In this document: in pieces, positions 59,546 through 64,000 of the stretch | Layout of the letters: each line of letters begins with the position of its first letter | Numbering within the stretch: position 1 is the first letter of the stretch | Origin: Streptomyces sp. S.PB5 | Lineage (GTDB): Bacteria; Actinomycetota; Actinomycetes; Streptomycetales; Streptomycetaceae | Direction: 5' to 3' | DNA length: 64,000 bases | NCBI RefSeq assembly: GCF_030403745.1 | Contig: NZ_JAQMWP010000031.1 | Location: 25,066-89,065 of the forward strand | Translations under genes and position numbers: made by a program | Notes under the pieces: model-generated | What the model was told of the DNA's origin: nothing | Databases searched by the model: none | What the model saw: the letters and a program-made list of their open reading frames with translations, nothing else

Positions 59546-60022
59546 ATGACCACGCTCCTCCACAACGACGCCTTCGCCGAACTCCTCCTGTCCAGTCACC
59601 GACGTTTGACCGGCACCCCTTTGTGGCCCTTGGAGCCCGGCGGTGACACGGCCCGCCGGCTCTACGAGGACGCTCCCTTCGGACTGCTCGCGCACGGCAC
59701 CGGCGCAGACCCGGTCTTCATCTATGCGAACAGAACCGCCCAACAGTGCTTCGAATACTCCTGGTCGGAGTTCATGGGGCTCCCGTCCCGACTGTCCGCG
59801 GCGGCGGACGGACAGAACGACCGGGAGGAGTTCGTGCGATCGGTGACGGAACACGGCTACGCGTCCGGATACCGAGGTCTCAGGATCGCCAAGTCCGGCC
59901 GACGCTTCTGGATCGAGGACGTCACCATGTGGAATCTGGTGGACGCCGACGGCACCCACCACGGTCAGGCCGCCGTGTTCCGTTCGTGGACGGACGAAGC
60001 ACAGGGACGGACAGGCGGCTGA
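59546..60022 (+). CDS. MEKHLA domain-containing protein
   Basis: A 158-residue PAS-like single-domain protein. LLLSSHRRLTGTPLWPL near the start, LYEDAPFGLLAHGTGADPVF and YANRTAQQCFEYSWSEFMGL in the middle, and FWIEDVTMWNLVDADGTHHG near the end match MEKHLA proteins, named from plant HD-Zip III factors. They are thought to bind small ligands or sense redox or light. No operon partner. The ATG at 59546 follows GAGAGGCATGCCTCG. Confidence 0.85.
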   Translation: MTTLLHNDAFAELLLSSHRRLTGTPLWPLEPGGDTARRLYEDAPFGLLAHGTGADPVFIYANRTAQQCFEYSWSEFMGLPSRLSAAADGQNDREEFVRSVTEHGYASGYRGLRIAKSGRRFWIEDVTMWNLVDADGTHHGQAAVFRSWTDEAQGRTGG

Positions 60023-60098
60023 CCCTGGCCGTTCCCCGTCCTGGCGGCGCGTGCTCCCGTGACCGACGACCGCATCGCGCAGCAGGCCCGGGATTCCG

Positions 60099-61037
60099 TC
60101 ACGAAGATCGTCGCGTAGGCGACGCGATTCCGCCGGCACCGGGGGGACGCGGCTCTTTCATCGTCGCCCGGATGATGCCCACTGTGCGTACCAGATGCGG
60201 CTCGGCGCGATCGGCTCGGTGGGCGACGGCCAGCTCCACCCGTGCGCCGGCCCCGGCCAGTGGAAGGTAGGCCACACCGTCGAGCGCCAGCGCGGTGACC
60301 GGCTCCGGTACGACGGCGACTCCGAGGCCGCCCGCCACGAGCGTGATGAGGGTCGAGGTCTCGCCGACCTCGTGGCGGATGCGCGGCTCGATGCCGGCGT
60401 CGCGCAGCAGGCCCAGCACCACGTCGTACATCACCGACCGGCGGTCGGCGGAGTGCACGATCAGGTCGGCACCGGCGAGGTCTGTGACCCGCAGCCGTTT
60501 CCGGCGGGCGAGCGGATGGTCGACCGGCACGGCGACGACGAGACGGTCACGGCGCAGGGTGTGCACGGTGAGGGAGAGGTCGGCCGCGGGCGGGCGCAGC
60601 AGCGCGACGTCGATCGCGCCGGTGCGCAGCGCCTCGACCTGGTCGGGTGCGAGCATCTCGCCGCGGAAGGAGAAGTCGACACCCGGGAGTTCCTCCGTGA
60701 GCCGGCGCGAGAGCGCGGGCAGAAGGCTGTAGGTCACCGAGCCGACACACCCGATCACGAGGTGGCCCACCGAGCCGGCCGCCACGAGCCGTGCGTGGTG
60801 GGCGGCTTCGTCGACCTCGGCGAGGATCGCGCGCGCCCGCTCCAGGTAGGCCCGGCCGGCCTCGGTCAGATCCACGCGCCGGGTGGTGCGGTGCAGCAGC
60901 TCGACGCCGAGTTCCGTCTCCAGCTGACGGATCTGCTGGGACAGCGGTGGCTGCGCCATGTGCAGCCGTTCGGCGGCGCGGCCGAAGTGACGCTCCTCGG
61001 CCACCGCCACGAAGTACCGCAGGTGCCGCAGATCCAT
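60099..61037 (-). CDS. LysR family regulator of the beta-ketoadipate genes
   Basis: A 312-residue LysR regulator, with HTH (about 1-60: LRYFVAVAEERHFGRAAERL, MAQPPLSQQIRQLE) and effector domain (about 90-295). It is divergent from the thiolase gene with 71 bp between starts, and the gap is AT-rich with several ATAT elements. This matches the CatR/PcaQ-like arrangement in which a cis,cis-muconate or beta-carboxymuconate ligand activates the pca genes; the effector is inferred. Confidence 0.9.
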   Translation of the reverse strand: MDLRHLRYFVAVAEERHFGRAAERLHMAQPPLSQQIRQLETELGVELLHRTTRRVDLTEAGRAYLERARAILAEVDEAAHHARLVAAGSVGHLVIGCVGSVTYSLLPALSRRLTEELPGVDFSFRGEMLAPDQVEALRTGAIDVALLRPPAADLSLTVHTLRRDRLVVAVPVDHPLARRKRLRVTDLAGADLIVHSADRRSVMYDVVLGLLRDAGIEPRIRHEVGETSTLITLVAGGLGVAVVPEPVTALALDGVAYLPLAGAGARVELAVAHRADRAEPHLVRTVGIIRATMKEPRPPGAGGIASPTRRSS

Positions 61038-61108
61038 ATCCTGCCCATATCAATCAGCCGCCATATACGTACTTCAGAATATCGCGGCCAGGAATTAGCG
61101 TCATTGCC
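61038..61108. promoter_or_regulatory. Divergent promoter region with LysR-type elements
   Basis: This 71-bp AT-rich gap contains ATAT-N8-ATAT near the LysR start and ATATACGTACTTCAGAATAT (about 61061-61080), a partly symmetric sequence suited to LysR binding. TAGCGT at 61096-61101 would be the thiolase -10. Confidence 0.45.
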
Positions 61109-62314
61109 ATGAGCGCTTTCCTCTATGCCGCGACCCGGACACCGTTCGGCCGCTTCAACGGCGCGCTGGCCGGCGTCCGCCCCGACGACCTCGCCGCCGC
61201 CGCGATCACATCCACGCTCGCGACGGTGCCGGGCCTCGACCCCACCGCCATCGACGACGTGGTGTGGGGCAACGCCAACGGCGCCGGGGAGGAGAACCGC
61301 AACGTCGGCCGCATGGCGGCGCTGCTCGCCGGCCTCCCGGTGAGCGTGCCCGGCACCACGGTGAACCGCCTGTGCGGCTCCAGCCTCGACGCGGCGATGA
61401 CGGCCAGCCGGACCATCGAGTCCGGCGACGCGGAAGTGGTGCTGACCGGTGGCGTGGAGTCGATGACACGGGCACCGTGGGTGCTGCCCAAGCCCGCGAA
61501 GCCGTTCCCCGCCGGTGACGTCACCGCGGTCTCCACCACCCTGGGCTGGCGGCTGGTCAACCCGCGGATGCCGAAGGAGTGGACGGTCAGCCTCGGCGAG
61601 GCCAACGAGCAGCTCCAGGAGCGCTTCGGCATCTCCCGCGAGCGGCAGGACGAGTTCGCCGCCCGCTCCCACCAACTCGCCCACGCCGCCTGGGAGTCGG
61701 GCTTCTACGACGACCTGGTGGCGCCGGTCGACGGCGTCGAGCTGACCCGCGACGAAGGCATCAGGCCTACATCCACGCCGGAGGTGCTGGCCAGGCTCAA
61801 GCCGGTCTTCCGCACCCCGGAGCAGGGCGGCACCATCACCGCGGGCAACGCCAGCCCGCTCAACGACGGTGCCTCAGCGGTGCTGTTGGGCAGCGAGAAG
61901 GCGGCGGCCACGATCGGGGCCGACCCGATCGCCCGTATCGCCGGTCGCGGCGTGAAGGCACTTGAGCCGCAGGCCTTCGGCTACGCCCCCGTGGAGGCGG
62001 CGAACCGGGCGCTGGCACGGGCCGGGATCGGCTGGGACCAGGTGGGCGCGGTCGAGCTCAACGAGGCCTTCGCCGTGCAGTCGCTGGCCTGCGTCGACGC
62101 GTGGAAGATCGACCCCGCCCTCGTCAACCAGAAGGGCGGTGCCATCGCGATCGGCCACCCGCTCGGCGCCTCGGGCGGACGCATCCTCGCCACGCTGGCC
62201 AAGGTGCTGCGCGAGACGGGGCAGCGCTACGGCGTCGCCGCGATCTGCATCGGCGTCGGCCAGGGCCTGGCCGTCGTACTGGAGAACTGCGACACCACGG
62301 AGGCCACCCGATGA
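61109..62314 (+). CDS. pcaF: Beta-ketoadipyl-CoA thiolase
   Basis: A 401-residue thiolase that splits 3-oxoadipyl-CoA into succinyl-CoA and acetyl-CoA. Active-site residues are Cys89 in NRLCGSSLDA, His in GGAIAIGHPLGASGGR and the C-terminal Cys in CIGVGQG; NEAFA is also present. The N-terminal ATRTPFGRFNGALAGVRPDD matches PcaF-type thiolases. The ATG at 61109 is close behind a -10-like TAGCGT. It overlaps the next gene by 4 nt (ATGA), and the CoA-transferase pair makes the pathway assignment firm. Confidence 0.92.
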   Translation: MSAFLYAATRTPFGRFNGALAGVRPDDLAAAAITSTLATVPGLDPTAIDDVVWGNANGAGEENRNVGRMAALLAGLPVSVPGTTVNRLCGSSLDAAMTASRTIESGDAEVVLTGGVESMTRAPWVLPKPAKPFPAGDVTAVSTTLGWRLVNPRMPKEWTVSLGEANEQLQERFGISRERQDEFAARSHQLAHAAWESGFYDDLVAPVDGVELTRDEGIRPTSTPEVLARLKPVFRTPEQGGTITAGNASPLNDGASAVLLGSEKAAATIGADPIARIAGRGVKALEPQAFGYAPVEAANRALARAGIGWDQVGAVELNEAFAVQSLACVDAWKIDPALVNQKGGAIAIGHPLGASGGRILATLAKVLRETGQRYGVAAICIGVGQGLAVVLENCDTTEATR

Positions 62315-63006
62315 GCCGGGCGGAGATCGTCGAGAGCGCCGATGCCGCGGTCGCCGGGATCGAGGACGGCTCCACCGTCCTGGTCGGCGGGTTCGGCCTG
62401 GCCGGAATGCCGTTCGACCTGATCGACGCGCTCATCCGGCAAGGCGCCAAGGACCTCACCATCGTGTCCAACAACGCCGGCAACGGCGACGTCGGCCTGG
62501 CCGCACTGCTCGCCGCCGACCGGGTGCGCAAGGTGCTGTGTTCCTTTCCGCGCCAGGCCGACTCCTGGGTCTTCGACGACCTCTACCGCGCAGGCAAGAT
62601 CGAGCTGGAGGTCGTACCCCAAGGCAACCTCGCCGAGCGGATGCGCGCCGCGGGGGCCGGCATCGGCGCCTTCTACTGCCCGACGGCGGTCGGCACCCCG
62701 CTGGCCGAGGGCAAGGAGGTCCGTGAGATCGACGGCCGCACCTACCTGCTGGAATACCCGATCAAGGGCGACTACGCGCTGATCGGCGCCCATGTCGCGG
62801 ACACGCTGGGCAACCTCGTCTACCGCAAGACCGCCCGTAACTTCGGCCCCGTCATGGCCACGGCCGCGACGACGACCATCGTCCAGGTCGAGCAGGTCGT
62901 CGACGCCGGCAAGCTCGACCCCGAGGCCGTCGTCACCCCGTCCATCTACGTCGACCGGATCGTTCAGGTGACGGCCCGTCACTACACCGTGCAGGGGGCA
63001 CGATGA
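62311..63006 (+). CDS. pcaI: 3-oxoacid CoA-transferase subunit A (beta-ketoadipate:succinyl-CoA)
   Basis: A 231-residue alpha subunit. VLVGGFGLAGMPFDLIDALI is the nucleotide/CoA loop, FPRQADSWVFDDLYRAGKIE and AGIGAFYCPTAVGTPLAEGK are family blocks. It transfers CoA from succinyl-CoA to 3-oxoadipate together with PcaJ. It overlaps pcaF by 4 nt and pcaJ by 4 nt (ATGA), so all three are co-translated. Confidence 0.9.
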   Translation: MSRAEIVESADAAVAGIEDGSTVLVGGFGLAGMPFDLIDALIRQGAKDLTIVSNNAGNGDVGLAALLAADRVRKVLCSFPRQADSWVFDDLYRAGKIELEVVPQGNLAERMRAAGAGIGAFYCPTAVGTPLAEGKEVREIDGRTYLLEYPIKGDYALIGAHVADTLGNLVYRKTARNFGPVMATAATTTIVQVEQVVDAGKLDPEAVVTPSIYVDRIVQVTARHYTVQGAR

Positions 63007-63683
63007 CCACGACCTCAACCGCCCAGGTGGCCGCCGACCACCGGCTCTCCATGGACGAACTCGCCGCCGTCATCGCCCGTGACATCCCGGCCGGCTCCTT
63101 CGTCAACCTCGGCATCGGGCAGCCCACCAAGATCGCCGACCATCTGCCCGCCGACTCCGGAGTGGTGCTGCACACCGAGAACGGCATGCTCAACATGGGC
63201 CCGAAGGCGGAGGCCGACGCGATCGACCCCGACCTGACCAATGCCGGCAAGGTCCCGGTGACCGAGCTGCCGGGGGCGGCGTACTTCCACCACGCCGACT
63301 CCTTCGCCATGATGCGCGGCGGCCACCTCGACGTCTGCGTCCTCGGCGCCTACCAGGTCGCCTTCGACGGCGACCTCGCCAACTGGACCACCGGCAGACC
63401 CGACGACATCCCCGCCGTCGGCGGCGCCATGGACCTCGCCATCGGCGCCAAGGACGTCTACGTGATGATGACCCTCTTCACCCGCTCCGGCGAACCCAAG
63501 CTCGTACCGCGCTGCACCTACCCGCTCACCGGCGTCGGCTGCGTCAGCCGCGTCTACACCGACCACGGTGTCTTCGACGTCGGCCCGGAGGGCGTCCGGA
63601 TCCGGGAAACGTACGGCATCGGCGCCGACGAACTCGCCGGGCGCCTCGGCATCACACCGGTCCCCGTCAAGGAGCAGGCGTGA
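63003..63683 (+). CDS. pcaJ: 3-oxoacid CoA-transferase subunit B (beta-ketoadipate:succinyl-CoA)
   Basis: A 226-residue beta subunit. GIGQPTKIADHLPADS and the catalytic Glu in HTENGMLNMGPKAE (the GEN-type motif, here TEN) are visible, then PGAAYFHHADSFAMMRGGHL and the GGAMDLAIGAKDVYVMMTLF block. It completes the PcaIJ heterodimer. A strong terminator follows 85 bp downstream, ending the pcaFIJ transcript. Protocatechuate ring-cleavage genes are not in this window. Confidence 0.92.
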   Translation: MTTTSTAQVAADHRLSMDELAAVIARDIPAGSFVNLGIGQPTKIADHLPADSGVVLHTENGMLNMGPKAEADAIDPDLTNAGKVPVTELPGAAYFHHADSFAMMRGGHLDVCVLGAYQVAFDGDLANWTTGRPDDIPAVGGAMDLAIGAKDVYVMMTLFTRSGEPKLVPRCTYPLTGVGCVSRVYTDHGVFDVGPEGVRIRETYGIGADELAGRLGITPVPVKEQA

Positions 63684-63767
63684 GCAGGTTCCGGATCCGC
63701 CGCACCGCAACGTCATAGTTGCCCAACTGTCCGTTGGAGTCGTTGGCCAGTACGGCTGGTGCGGCCG

Positions 63768-63800
63768 GCCGGGGCGCCGTCGTCACGACGGCGCCCCGGC
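63768..63800. terminator. Strong bidirectional hairpin terminator
   Basis: A perfect 16-bp stem (GCCGGGGCGCCGTCGT with ACGACGGCGCCCCGGC; the centre will open to a small loop) lies between pcaJ and the convergent lectin-domain gene, and probably ends both transcripts. Confidence 0.9.
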
Positions 63801-63903
63801 GCAGACCTGCGCTGTACTCCCGGGGGGAAAGGAGTGTTCCCGAGGGCGCAGAGAGGCTCACGTCAGGCCGTCATGGCTGCCCTTCCGTGTGCCGCAGGGC
63901 TCA

Positions 63904-64000
63904 TCAGGTGCGGGTCCAGCGCTGGTTGCTGCTGTTCGAGCAGGTGTAGAGCTGGATCAGGGTGCCGTTGGCGGTACCGGCCCCCGCGGCGTCGAGGCAC
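63904..64000 (-). CDS. Ricin-type beta-trefoil lectin domain protein, C-terminal end (gene leaves the window)
   Basis: Only the last 31 codons are in the window. They encode the end of a ricin B-type repeat: CLDAAGAGTANGTLIQLYTC then SNSSNQRWTRT and stop. Q-x-W (NQRW) and CLD are the carbohydrate-binding repeat signature. In Streptomyces this module is usually the C-terminal part of a secreted glycoside hydrolase or protease; the rest lies to the right. Confidence 0.85.
   Translation of the reverse strand, partial: CLDAAGAGTANGTLIQLYTCSNSSNQRWTRT

Noticed and set aside
1..64000. CRISPR arrays, rRNA, tRNA or complete insertion sequences
   Set aside because: No regularly spaced repeats, rRNA or tRNA-like sequences, and no transposase or integrase motifs were found in either strand.

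Overview
The window is chromosomal DNA from a high-GC actinomycete, almost certainly Streptomyces or a close relative. The evidence is third-position G/C bias, many GTG starts, frequent 4-nt start/stop overlaps, several MmyB-type XRE regulators, a LAL (large LuxR) regulator, a GAF-ANTAR protein, a snapalysin and leaderless-looking promoters. No rRNA, tRNA, CRISPR array or intact transposase was seen.

Left part (1-36 kb) is a patchwork of small accessory loci. 0.6-6.1 kb is an aromatic-acid locus: a divergent LysR regulator, benzoylformate decarboxylase, benzaldehyde dehydrogenase and an aromatic acid:H+ symporter, which together would take up benzoylformate or a related acid and convert it to benzoate. 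6.3-9.4 kb holds a tautomerase, two SDR oxidoreductases and an MmyB regulator with repeated operator-like sequences. 9.5-17.4 kb holds a secreted GH16-like hydrolase, a zinc-type locus (Zur-like Fur repressor, small protein, broken cobW), a secreted LVIVD/PA-domain protein, a cytidylyltransferase, a VOC protein, an XRE-cupin regulator and a decayed oxidoreductase. 17.5-25.7 kb holds an MFS efflux pump, an amidohydrolase, an Atu4866-type protein, two tandem MmyB regulators (one broken), GAF-ANTAR, VOC and F420/PPOX proteins. 25.9-29.6 kb is a four-gene ABC transporter/two-component operon. 29.9-36 kb holds a Doc-type toxin-antitoxin pair, an MmcQ-like protein, a methyltransferase, a LAL regulator and an AraC regulator.

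The most notable region is 36-56 kb, which looks like a compact and unfamiliar biosynthetic cluster. A leftward operon runs from a 1563-residue KS-AT-ACP-aminotransferase megasynthase (PKS fused to an alpha-oxoamine synthase) through a Gfo/Idh/MocA oxidoreductase, an extended acyl-CoA-dehydrogenase-like protein lacking the usual catalytic Glu, a 62-residue unknown peptide, an AvrD-family protein (AvrD directs syringolide elicitor formation in Pseudomonas) and a P-loop kinase-like protein, probably followed by an ene-reductase. To its right are a TetR repressor with repeated palindromic operators, a divergent MMPL exporter plus Acg-like nitroreductase, two paralogous IclR regulators, a discrete ACP/KS pair and an AraC regulator. 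I infer that the megasynthase makes one malonyl extension and releases the chain by decarboxylative condensation with an amino acid, and that AvrD and the redox enzymes finish the product, possibly an amino-ketone or a butanolide-like signal or elicitor.

The right part (56-64 kb) has gene remnants (membrane protein, two SDRs), a snapalysin, a MEKHLA protein, then a LysR regulator divergent from a beta-ketoadipyl-CoA thiolase and two CoA-transferase subunits (last steps of the beta-ketoadipate pathway), a strong terminator, and the 3' end of a ricin-type lectin-domain gene that leaves the window.
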